A stretch of DNA of 64,000 bases, from assembly GCA_038210275.1 (NCBI GenBank), contig JBBQWV010000006.1, forward strand, positions 1 through 64,000, in the 5' to 3' direction. Origin of the DNA: PALSA-1296 sp038210275. Its GTDB lineage: Bacteria; Bacteroidota; Ignavibacteria; Palsa-1295. Shown here piece after piece: positions 27,005 through 34,146 of the stretch (position 1 is the first letter of the stretch; the number at the start of each line of letters is the position of its first letter). Both the position numbers and the translations under genes were made by a program. Under the pieces are notes generated by a model that was not told the origin of the DNA, ran no database searches, and worked only from the letters and a program-made list of their open reading frames with translations.

Positions 27005-27039
27005 CAAAGAGGGACTGCTCAGAAGCAGTTCCTCTTTTT
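27005..27039 (+). terminator. Terminator following displaced ahcY end
   Basis: 'aaagagggactgct' pairs with 'agcagttcctcttt' and runs into Ts. It sits at the same distance after the stop as the ahcY terminator does at 24361 and shares the 'agaggga' stem base, so the displaced copy retains its own terminator. Confidence 0.85.
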
Positions 27040-27149
27040 ATTATTCCATAAAAAATTCATTGCATTAATCGGACTCTGTATAGTGTTACTTTAATGCCAA
27101 GTGTTATACTCCCCAAGCATTTGGTGAATTCACCTTTCATTTTATTACC

Positions 27150-27362
27150 ATGTCAGAAAATCAACATCACGACGATCACGAAAAAGCGGCTCATCATTAC
27201 GAAGAAGCTGCAAAGCACCAGCACTTGGCGCATAAGCATCATCTCGAAAACAATGCGGAGATGGCGGCGTTTCATGCTTATACTGCGCAAGGTCATCATT
27301 ACCAAGCTGAGTATCATGCCCAAGCCGCCAATAGACATCATGCAGGCAGGCAGTCGAGATAA
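27150..27362 (+). CDS. Histidine-rich small protein (70 aa)
   Basis: The product is very rich in His and Ala with a heptad-like pattern 'HEKAAHHYEEAAKHQHLAHKHHLE' and 'AYTAQGHHYQAEYHAQAANRHH', about one quarter histidine. It has no signal peptide and should form amphipathic helices with His on one face, which could bind metal ions. Similar small His-rich proteins occur widely in Bacteroidota as far as I recall, but I cannot name a characterised function. ATG start; stands alone. Confidence 0.7.
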   Translation: MSENQHHDDHEKAAHHYEEAAKHQHLAHKHHLENNAEMAAFHAYTAQGHHYQAEYHAQAANRHHAGRQSR

Positions 27363-27500
27363 ATTCTCAGCTTTGCCGGACGCAATGTGTAGCCAAGAAT
27401 CTGAGTTTTGGACATTCAAAAACCTCAGCTTCTTCGCTTTTTTTTTGATGTAAGGTTGTAGCTCTTCCCTTTTCCTATCCTCCTACCCACTTCTCCGTCG

Positions 27501-27508
27501 TATATTTG
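27501..27508 (+). promoter_or_regulatory. Possible Bacteroidota-type -7 element
   Basis: TATATTTG fits the TAnnTTTG consensus and lies about 60 bp before the PuuD-like start at 27563. No clear -33 box is visible. Confidence 0.35.
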
Positions 27509-27549
27509 CATTAGTAATAACGCGTCACATTTTTCACTTTCACCAATTT

Positions 27550-27556
27550 TGGAGGA
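27550..27556 (+). promoter_or_regulatory. Strong Shine-Dalgarno before PuuD-like gene
   Basis: The sequence ggaggaa stands 7 bases before the ATG at 27563. Such a strong site is unusual in this window, where most genes lack one, and it fixes the start codon. Confidence 0.7.
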
Positions 27557-27562
27557 AATATT

Positions 27563-28330
27563 ATGCAGGTTATGGATTATCTATCAATGTTTTTTCGCTG
27601 GTTTCATATCTTCTTCGGAATTTTATGGATCGGCTTACTGTACTTTTTTAACTGGGTCAACGGACCATTCACCGCAACGATGGATGCTGAAACAAAGAAG
27701 AAAGTCGTACCGGAGCTTATGCCACGTACCCTATTCTGGTTTCGCTGGGGAGCAGCCTATACCTGGATACTTGGTATCTTTCTTCTCGTTATAGTTTATG
27801 AGAATGGAAGACTCTACTTGGAAAATCCGACCAATGGTTCGATCACCAGTACTCTGATCTTCTTCTCATTCATCCTTAGTCCGTTTATCTATGATATGCT
27901 GGCTAAAAGCCCGCTCGCAAAAAATCCTAAAGTATTTACTGCCATCGGCTTTGTACTGATTTGCGGGATTATTTATTTGATGGAAAGCTGTGCCGGATTT
28001 AGTTACCGTGGATATGTAATGTACACCGGAGCAATGTTCGGATCAATGATGGCTTACAACGTATGGTTCAGAATTTGGCCAAACCAAAAGATCATTATTA
28101 ATGGAGTTAAGACAGGTGTCCCTGCCGAAGCTTCGCTTGCTGCAACTGCGGGATCTCGCTCGAAGCATAATACCTATCTTTCAGTCCCATTAGTTTGGAC
28201 GATGATCAATATGCATACTGCTGCTCTTGCCGGACCTTGTGCATGGCTTTACCTTCCGGGAGTAATCCTACTCGGTTGGTTCGCAACGATGCAGTTGTAT
28301 AAGAGAGCCGGAAAAGTAAAAGGATTCTAA
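27563..28330 (+). CDS. PuuD-like urate hydroxylase N-terminal membrane domain protein
   Basis: The 255-residue membrane protein matches the membrane domain of PuuD-type urate hydroxylases: 'RWFHIFFGILWIGLLYFFNWVNGPFTATMD', 'PRTLFWFRWGAAYTWILGIFLL', 'GAMFGSMMAYNVWFRIWPNQKIII' and 'SRSKHNTYLSVPLVWTMIN'. Several conserved His and Trp residues could ligate haem. The C-terminal cytochrome c domain of full PuuD is absent, and no purine-catabolic gene is nearby, so uric acid oxidation is unproven; a role in electron transfer is equally possible. A terminator follows. Confidence 0.8.
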   Translation: MQVMDYLSMFFRWFHIFFGILWIGLLYFFNWVNGPFTATMDAETKKKVVPELMPRTLFWFRWGAAYTWILGIFLLVIVYENGRLYLENPTNGSITSTLIFFSFILSPFIYDMLAKSPLAKNPKVFTAIGFVLICGIIYLMESCAGFSYRGYVMYTGAMFGSMMAYNVWFRIWPNQKIIINGVKTGVPAEASLAATAGSRSKHNTYLSVPLVWTMINMHTAALAGPCAWLYLPGVILLGWFATMQLYKRAGKVKGF

Positions 28331-28349
28331 ATTAGTTGTTTATCAGAAA

Positions 28350-28386
28350 TCAAAGAGGCGATTCAAATTGAATCGCCTCTTTTTTA
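28350..28386. terminator. Bidirectional terminator between PuuD-like gene and pnp
   Basis: 'aaagaggcgattcaa' pairs with 'ttgaatcgcctcttt', with A-runs on one side and T-runs on the other. It lies between two convergent stops and can end both transcripts. Confidence 0.93.
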
Positions 28387-28388
28387 TT

Positions 28389-30614
28389 TTAGAATCTTCC
28401 TCTTCCGCCACCACCGCCTCTGCGGTCGCCGCCACCTCCGCCACGACGGTCATCGCGTCTATCGCCGCCACGATCGTCTCTGCGAGGAGCACGTTCTCTT
28501 TCGACGTATCCTTCAGGCTTTTCAAGAAGAGCTTTGCGGCTCAACGAGAATTTGCCATCAGGCTTCACAGCGATTAGCTTCACATCAAATTCGTCACCGA
28601 GCTGGATCAGATCGCTGACATTTTCGACGCGGTTATAATCGATCTCGGAAATATGGAGCAAGCCTTCTTTCTTTGGCATGAATTCCATGATCGCTCCAAG
28701 TCCTTCACGGACCTGAGTTACTTTTCCTCGATACGTTGCACCTTCTTCGGGTGATGCAAGAAGTCCTTCGATCATCGCCTTCGCTTTTCCGGCGGCAACA
28801 CCGCTCGTCGCTGCGATAGTCAATCTTCCATCATCCTCAATGCTGATATCATCAACTCCCGAATCAGCTTGGATCGAGCGAATCATCTTACCGCCAGGTC
28901 CGATGATAAGTCCGATACAATCAACAGGAACCATGATCGTTGTAAGTCTCGGAGCAAAATCCGAAAGCTCAGGCTTCGGAGCGTTGATCGCTGCATCCAT
29001 TTTATCCAAGATGAAAATTCTTCCGTCACGAGCTTGCATCAAAGCTTTCTCGAGAAGCTCGAAGCTGATGCCCTTGATCTTCATATCCATCTGGCAAGCG
29101 GTGATTCCTTCGCGTGTTCCGGTAACTTTGAAATCCATGTCGCCAAGGAAATCTTCGTTGCCAAGAATATCGGAAAGAACTGCGGCGCGGTCGCCTTCTT
29201 TAATAAGTCCCATTGCAATACCTGCAACCGGCTTCTTCAGCGGAACACCGGCATCAAATAATGCCAAGCTTCCTGCGCAAACCGTTGCCATCGAAGATGA
29301 TCCGTTCGATTCTAAAATATCGCTAACGATACGAATTGCGTACGGGAAATCTTCTTCTGCAGGAAGCATAAGCTTTATAGCACGTTCAGCAAGATTACCA
29401 TGTCCGATCTCTCGGCGTCCGGTACCGGTCATTCTGCCAACTTCGCCAACCGAAAATGGTGGGAAGTTATAATGCAGCATGAAACGCTTTTGTGTTTCCG
29501 GAAGCAACCCTTCGATGTTCTGCTGATCGCGCTTTGTGCCAAGCGTTGCAGTCGTCAAAGCCTGAGTTTCGCCTCTGGTAAAAAGGCTTGAGCCGTGCGC
29601 TCTTGGTAATACATTGATCTCGCAGGTGATCGGGCGGATCGTCGTCGTATTGCGTCCATCCAAACGGATATTATCCGAAAGGATCATCTCGCGCATTTCG
29701 CGTTTCTCAATTTCCTTGAGAGCTGCAGAAACAAAATTCGCCTCTTCAGTAAATTTTTCTTCACCAAGTTCTGCCTTCAAAAGAGTTTTCACTGCTTCTT
29801 TAGCAGCCTTCGTCTTTTCGGCACGTTCTTCTTTCGGAAGAACTGTACGGGCAAGAGTCTTGAGATCTTTCGAAGCTAATGCTTCAACTCTTGCTTTCAA
29901 CTCAGGACGTTCGATAGCTGGTTCAACAAAGCGCTTTGTCTTAGTGCCGTATTCAGCAACGATCTTCGACATCCCTTCGCAGATCAGGCGATTAGCTTCT
30001 GCACCAACTTTTAAAGCTTCGAGATATTCCTTCTCGCTGATCTCATGTCCTTCGCCTTCGACCATCGTGATCGAATCTTTCGTACCGGCTACGACAAACT
30101 CATAGTCAGCTTTTTCCAAATCGTCGAATGTTGGATTGACGATGATTTTGCCATCAACTCGTGCAACACGAACTGCAGCGATAGGCTCGCTGAACGGAAC
30201 GTCAGAGAGAAGAAGTGAAAGCGATGCACCGCAGACTCCTAAGACATCAGCATCATTCTGCTGATCGGAAGACATAACGAATGCTACAAGCTGAGTTTCT
30301 GATCTCCATGTTTTAGGGAACATCGGACGGATCGGGCGATCAATAAGACGAGCCGAGAGAATTTCCTTCTCTGTCGGGCGTGCTTCGCGTTTGAAATATC
30401 CACCGGGAATCTTGCCGGCTGCTGCGGCACGTTCGCGGTATTCAACTTGAAGAGGAAGGAAATCAACATCCTTCACTTCCGGTGATGCAACTGCTGTTGT
30501 AAGCACCATAGTATCGCCAAGACGAATCATTACTGATCCGCTGGCTTGTTTGGCAAATCTGCCAAGTTCGAACGAAAGCTTCTTGCCTCCGCCGATTTCT
30601 ATATCGTATATCAT
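28389..30614 (-). CDS. pnp: Polynucleotide phosphorylase
   Basis: PNPase degrades RNA 3' to 5' by phosphorolysis and is a core part of the RNA degradosome. The 741 residues contain two RNase PH domains ('SVMIRLGDTMVLTTAVAS', 'PRAHGSSLFTRGETQALTTATLGT', 'GTGRREIGHGNLAERA', 'SSSMATVCAGSLALFDAGVPL'), then a KH domain with GPGGKMI, and an S1 domain ('GATYRGKVTQVREGLGAIMEFMPKKEGLLHISEI'). The last 30 or so residues are an Arg/Asp/Gly-rich low-complexity tail that probably binds RNA. rpsO lies upstream on the same strand, the conserved rpsO-pnp order. Confidence 0.97.
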   Translation of the reverse strand: MIYDIEIGGGKKLSFELGRFAKQASGSVMIRLGDTMVLTTAVASPEVKDVDFLPLQVEYRERAAAAGKIPGGYFKREARPTEKEILSARLIDRPIRPMFPKTWRSETQLVAFVMSSDQQNDADVLGVCGASLSLLLSDVPFSEPIAAVRVARVDGKIIVNPTFDDLEKADYEFVVAGTKDSITMVEGEGHEISEKEYLEALKVGAEANRLICEGMSKIVAEYGTKTKRFVEPAIERPELKARVEALASKDLKTLARTVLPKEERAEKTKAAKEAVKTLLKAELGEEKFTEEANFVSAALKEIEKREMREMILSDNIRLDGRNTTTIRPITCEINVLPRAHGSSLFTRGETQALTTATLGTKRDQQNIEGLLPETQKRFMLHYNFPPFSVGEVGRMTGTGRREIGHGNLAERAIKLMLPAEEDFPYAIRIVSDILESNGSSSMATVCAGSLALFDAGVPLKKPVAGIAMGLIKEGDRAAVLSDILGNEDFLGDMDFKVTGTREGITACQMDMKIKGISFELLEKALMQARDGRIFILDKMDAAINAPKPELSDFAPRLTTIMVPVDCIGLIIGPGGKMIRSIQADSGVDDISIEDDGRLTIAATSGVAAGKAKAMIEGLLASPEEGATYRGKVTQVREGLGAIMEFMPKKEGLLHISEIDYNRVENVSDLIQLGDEFDVKLIAVKPDGKFSLSRKALLEKPEGYVERERAPRRDDRGGDRRDDRRGGGGGDRRGGGGGRGRF

Positions 30615-31009
30615 TGGTTATTATATATAATAGTAAAAGCCCCTTTCATAGGGGTTCTTGTTTTCGTGAATGAAAAAAGTGTTTTCGTTGCGATGTCAAT
30701 ATTCACCAACCGGAAACTGCGCGTCGAAGCTTAAAGAATTGCGTTCGGAGAGTTTGAACGGTTCATCGCATTAAAAATGTGAGATGAGCTCCAAAAGACG
30801 CTTCTTCCGTAGGTGTTCTGTTGTAAATGAAACTCTGATTTCCTCCTATATGAAGAAATCGTAAAACAATGTCATTGCGAGGAGTCCGCTTGCGGACGAC
30901 GCGGCAATCTAAAAACTCAAATGATATCTCACGATTCAAAACTTTAGATTGCTTCGGTCGCTGGTGCGACCTCGCAATGACATTCTTTTTGGCTCTCTGC
31001 CAAATAAAC
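30615..31009. repeat. rpsO-pnp intergenic region with hairpin and palindrome
   Basis: No gene is seen. On the minus strand a hairpin, 'acccctatgaaaggggctttt' in two arms near 30636-30656, lies just before pnp; it may attenuate rpsO readthrough or act as the pnp autoregulatory leader known from other bacteria. Positions 30870-30981 hold a complete GTCATTGCGAG-family palindrome. Confidence 0.7.
30870..30981. repeat. GTCATTGCGAG-family dispersed palindrome
   Basis: The element runs from 'gtcattgcgaggagtccgc' to 'gcgacctcgcaatgac' with inner 'gcaatctaaaaactc' and 'aactttagattgc'. It separates rpsO from pnp on the minus strand, so it is probably transcribed. Confidence 0.88.
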
Positions 31010-31279
31010 TTATTTTCTGATCTGCAACTCCTGGATCAACGTGCGGTATTTCGTCACGTCTTTCTTGGCAAGGTAATCCAAAAGGCTACGGCGTTTGCCG
31101 ACCATCTTGATCAAGCCGCGCTTGCCATGATGATCTTTCGGATTTGCCTTAAAATGAGGGGTAAGTGAGTTGATCTTCTCGGTGAGAATAGCGACTTGAA
31201 CTTCAGTCTTGCCGCTGTCTTTAGCATTTGCACCGAACTTCGTAACGAAGCTCTGCGTCTTTTCTTTCGTAATTGGCAT
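31010..31279 (-). CDS. rpsO: 30S ribosomal protein S15
   Basis: S15 binds the central domain of 16S rRNA early in 30S assembly. The 89 residues match family length and carry the signature 'GSGKTEVQVAILTEKINSLTPHFKANPKDHHGKRGLIKMVGKRRSLLDYL' (here with KDSGKTEVQ). The start at 31279 is an ATG. It lies before pnp in the standard order, though a repeat element has entered the gap. Confidence 0.97.
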   Translation of the reverse strand: MPITKEKTQSFVTKFGANAKDSGKTEVQVAILTEKINSLTPHFKANPKDHHGKRGLIKMVGKRRSLLDYLAKKDVTKYRTLIQELQIRK

Positions 31280-31602
31280 AATTTTGCAATTAATAGCGCT
31301 ATAAAAGTGAATTACTGATTCCGGAACCTACCGCTATAAAAGCCCCGAAATTCTCGGGCGGTAAAACGGAATGACAGGGGCAAAGGTTCAAAACCTGCGG
31401 TTAGTGCTGAGGGCTGTGCAATGAGGACTGAGTATTTAGACTCATTCTCAATGCCGGTTCTCCGGTTGAAGCCTCTGTAAGTCCTTTATAATTCAACACT
31501 ATAACATTTCGCGCATACAGAAAAGGTTGGTAGGTTATAGTGAGCAGTTTACCGCCAAAATCCCACTGACCGCCCAATCGCCTGAAACCCGACTCCAAAT
31601 TG

Positions 31603-31800
31603 CCGGGTGAGCGACTGTAACTCCTTAAGATTCATAAATATCACTGTGCACATTTCACAAGTTAACAGTTTATAGATAGCTGTAAATAATACAACGTCAT
31701 TGCGAGACCGGCACCAGCCGGTCGTGGCAATCTAAAATCTACAAGGGTATAGGTGCTCATCATAATGGAAGTAATATACGAAATAAAAACACGTTTGTCA
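31603..31800. repeat. Second copy of composite dispersed repeat
   Basis: It parallels 170-380: 'gggtgagcgactgtaactc', 'gtgcacat', the half palindrome 'gtcattgcgagaccggcac' with 'cagccggtcgtggcaatct', then 'gggtataggtgctcatcat' and 'aatatacga'. Differences are scattered substitutions and small gaps. The right-hand inverted end seen at 395-402 is lost here. Confidence 0.75.
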
Positions 31801-31844
31801 AGGTGCCTTTTTGATGAATAATTATTCATAATTCAAACCATCCA

Positions 31845-31975
31845 TTCTCCAACTCCGTAGGAGTGCCCTGTTTGTAGTAATGATTTTATAGTTGTATTTT
31901 TGTTAGCTCCGTAGGAGCGCCCCGGCTTGGAAACTTCTAACCGGTCGCCATGTGCTCCTACGGAGTTAATAATTT
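31845..31975. repeat. REP-like CTCCGTAGGAGC units
   Basis: Three short palindromes, 'aactccgtaggagtgcc', 'agctccgtaggagcgcc' and the inverted 'tgctcctacggagtt', lie within 130 bp. They are a second REP family, different from the one around the RAYT at 21007. No matching transposase is in the window. Confidence 0.75.
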
Positions 31976-32065
31976 CTTTGGTAAAATAGATTTCACTAGA
32001 CAGCTAACAGTAGAAAAAAGTCGGTATCGGAAGTCCGATTTGATTTTATTCGTAATTTTGCAGAG

Positions 32066-32368
32066 ATGGGATATCTTGAAGATCATAATCTGGAAGGATT
32101 CGAATGGGATGAGGGAAACAGCTATAAAAGCTGGCTCAAACATGGCATAACGAATGATGAAGCCGAACAAGCTTTTTCAAATCGTCCATTCTATTCATAC
32201 TCCGATGTGCTTCATTCCGGCACAGAAGAACGAAAGATTATTATAAGTAAAACGGATGCGGGGAAAATGGTGTTTATTTCTTTTACGACAAGAGGACGAA
32301 AGGTGAGAGTTATTTCATCGCGCCGGATGGGGCACAAAGAAAGCGATAAATTAAATGAAGCAGCTTAA
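32066..32368 (+). CDS. BrnT-family toxin
   Basis: BrnT toxins are RelE-fold ribonucleases that stop translation. The 100 residues show the family pattern 'FEWDEGNSYKSWLKHGITNDEAEQAFSNRPFYSYSD', then 'ERKIIISKTDAGKMVFISFTTRGRKVRVISSRRMGHKESD', with the basic and His residues expected for RNase activity. ATG start. The antitoxin gene overlaps its end by 14 bp. Confidence 0.92.
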   Translation: MGYLEDHNLEGFEWDEGNSYKSWLKHGITNDEAEQAFSNRPFYSYSDVLHSGTEERKIIISKTDAGKMVFISFTTRGRKVRVISSRRMGHKESDKLNEAA

Positions 32369-32639
32369 GGAAATACCAATATTTAAAACCGAAGACGAAG
32401 AGCGGAAATTCTGGGATAACGTCGCTGATATTTTCGATTACTTCGATCCTGCAAAATTCGTAAAAACGGACCCGCCGATGGTACCGAAGACCTTAGACGC
32501 AGTATTCTTGAGAATGCCGCATTCCATGAAAGAAAATATCGAGCGCCTCTCGAAAGAAAAAAAAGTAAGTGTCGAAGCACTTGTTCAAGAGTTCGTCGCC
32601 GAAGGACTCCGGCATAACGGAGTGCAACCGGGGGTGTAA
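32355..32639 (+). CDS. BrnA/CopG-type antitoxin
   Basis: This 94-residue protein should neutralise the upstream BrnT and repress the operon. The N-terminal part ('FKTEDEERKFWDNVADIFDYFDPAKF') contacts the toxin. The C-terminal 'TLDAVFLRMPHSMKENIERLSKEKKVSVEALVQEFVAEGL' is a ribbon-helix-helix DNA-binding domain. It starts within the last codons of brnT. A degenerate 'gtcggctcagggagtggc' stem-loop follows, similar to terminators elsewhere in the accessory regions. Confidence 0.9.
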   Translation: MKQLKEIPIFKTEDEERKFWDNVADIFDYFDPAKFVKTDPPMVPKTLDAVFLRMPHSMKENIERLSKEKKVSVEALVQEFVAEGLRHNGVQPGV

Positions 32640-32640
32640 A

Positions 32641-32668
32641 GAAAAAGTCGGCTCAGGGAGTGGCTTTT
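32641..32668 (+). terminator. Weak terminator of the shared GCCGGCTC type
   Basis: 'aaaaagtcggctcagggagtggctttta' has imperfect pairing but follows the same layout as the terminators at 50224, 51948, 55120 and 55613. Confidence 0.5.
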
Positions 32669-32683
32669 ATATGTTCGCCTAAT

Positions 32684-33238
32684 TCAATTCTCATATTGAG
32701 ACCATTCTTCTAATTTACCAAAATGCAGGTTTAATGTTAAACCTCCAGAAAAGTACTTCGGAGTTGCAAGAATAGAAATCATCAACCCTATTCCAACTGG
32801 ACTTGCCTTAAAAATTAATTCCATTTCTCCACAGAGTCCCAATCCTCGAACGTCCTTTTGATTTATTTGAGCCACTGGCAGATAAGATAAACCACCAGAA
32901 ATTCTTCCAAGCATACCACGAGAAAACTTTTGTCTTCCAAATAGTACAGCAATTTCCGTAAGATTTTCATCAGTCCCTCCATCTGAACCTAAATTCAAAG
33001 GGGATGCGAGAAGATACTTAACGCTTATATTATTCTTGCCCCATGAATACGTTAGTTTTAGAAGTGTTGTTATTCCCGGTCCATAAACACCGATTCCTCC
33101 GGTTGCCCAACATAATCTTGTATCATCAATTAGTGAATCTTGTTTTATCCTTTCAACGCTGTCCAAATTCTGCTGTGAGGCTTGGGCGAAGATATTAGTA
33201 TAAGAAAGAATTAAAAATATAGGGAAGTATTTAAGCAT
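32684..33238 (-). CDS. Secreted or outer-membrane protein, unknown
   Basis: The 184-residue product carries a signal peptide (MLKYFPIFLILSYTNIFAQ). The mature part has alternating hydrophobic stretches ending in aromatic residues ('GPGITTLLKLTYSWGKNNISVKYLLASPL', 'KYFSGGLTLNLHF'), suggesting a small beta-barrel or beta-sandwich in the outer membrane. I recognise no family. The next minus-strand gene upstream is a lipoprotein. An unrelated toxin pair converges on it. Confidence 0.65.
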   Translation of the reverse strand: MLKYFPIFLILSYTNIFAQASQQNLDSVERIKQDSLIDDTRLCWATGGIGVYGPGITTLLKLTYSWGKNNISVKYLLASPLNLGSDGGTDENLTEIAVLFGRQKFSRGMLGRISGGLSYLPVAQINQKDVRGLGLCGEMELIFKASPVGIGLMISILATPKYFSGGLTLNLHFGKLEEWSQYEN

Positions 33239-33340
33239 ATTTGGTGCATATTTCGTAGATAATTCTAACCCTTATAAATGGAGAATGGTTTTAGAGAGAT
33301 TAGATGTTTTCTTAGTCATCAACTCCCAGCTTCCCATTAT

Positions 33341-33958
33341 CTATTTTACTATTTTTATGAGTTGATATTGATCTGCAAGCCACCTTATACCTGATGAAGA
33401 ATCAAAATCATAACTTTCAGATTTTATTAGACCAACTGTCGGACAAATGAATCGAAAATTTATGGCAGCTAAAAAAGTTTTGTTATAAAAAGTCTCAGTC
33501 CTAAAGCAAGCACAATGGAATAAACCGGCGGGTACTGTAATTAATGTATCTCCGTTACCAGCTATCGTAATGATACTTCCCACATAAACAATGCCATTTA
33601 CTTTTAACGGGATGGAATTTAGTTGCGAAATAGTGTCTCCAAAATTCGTTGGTATTTTATATTTAAAAGGGGAGGAGAAATTATAAGAATATTCAATTAT
33701 CACTTTACCACTTGGGTCAAGTACCTCTGTGGTGGCGTTAGTCAAAGTTATATTTTTATTTCCGTTTTTGATAGTTGATGAAACGACACTAAGAGAATCA
33801 ATATTGAAGGATCCGAATTGACCATTGCCAAAAAATTCTTGGTCAGAATAAATCCATGAATCGCTTTCTGAAAAAGAATCAGACTGCTGATTCGCATCCG
33901 TTGATGACTTGCAGTTAAAAAGCGCAACAGAAAGAAGAATAAAAATAGACTTTTTCAT
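33341..33958 (-). CDS. Putative lipoprotein, paralogue of the 44938/46556/51306 family
   Basis: The signal peptide MKKSIFILLSVALFNC ends in a lipobox Cys followed by K-S-S. The body has the family hallmarks: an early 'DSWIYSDQEFF', a central region on 'SIPLKVNGIVYV', 'LITVPAGLFHCACFRTETFYN', and 'FICPTVGLIKSESYDFDSSSGI' near the end. At least three other genes in the window share the 'TVPAGxFxCYxY' and 'PNVGxIxxE' patterns. Function is unknown; probably an envelope-bound beta-rich protein. Confidence 0.75.
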   Translation of the reverse strand: MKKSIFILLSVALFNCKSSTDANQQSDSFSESDSWIYSDQEFFGNGQFGSFNIDSLSVVSSTIKNGNKNITLTNATTEVLDPSGKVIIEYSYNFSSPFKYKIPTNFGDTISQLNSIPLKVNGIVYVGSIITIAGNGDTLITVPAGLFHCACFRTETFYNKTFLAAINFRFICPTVGLIKSESYDFDSSSGIRWLADQYQLIKIVK

Positions 33959-34104
33959 GCTCCAAGATGGTAATATTGATGTACTAAAAACATTTATTCA
34001 CCTTTATGGTTTCAATATGTTAATGGTGTTGCAGCACAGCAAGGACTAAATTAGAGCGGGGGCCTTTCGTATCGTAGTAATCCTTCTCTGATCGGATAAG
34101 TTAA

Positions 34105-34138
34105 GATTATTAGATTGCTTCGTTCCTCGCAATGACGT
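34105..34138. repeat. Truncated GTCATTGCGAG-family repeat
   Basis: Only the right arm remains: 'ttagattgcttcgttcctcg' then 'caatgac'. It lies just past the 3' end of the next gene. Confidence 0.7.
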
Positions 34139-34146
34139 CGTTCTAA

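Larger units (their letters stand above)
31280..32065. repeat. Repeat-rich intergenic region upstream of BrnT/BrnA
   Basis: No gene is supported. From the left it holds fragments of the 'tcctttataattca' repeat near 31470-31500, the second copy of the long composite repeat (31603-31800), and three 'ctccgtaggagc' REP-like units at about 31850, 31905 and 31957, the last one inverted. The rpsO promoter must lie near 31280-31350. Confidence 0.6.

Noticed and set aside
28840..29472. Long open frames opposite pnp
   Set aside because: Ser/Ile/Pro-rich shadow of a highly conserved gene on the other strand.
31401..31598. 65-aa open frame upstream of BrnT
   Set aside because: Lies entirely in repeat-derived sequence and has no domain or ribosome site.
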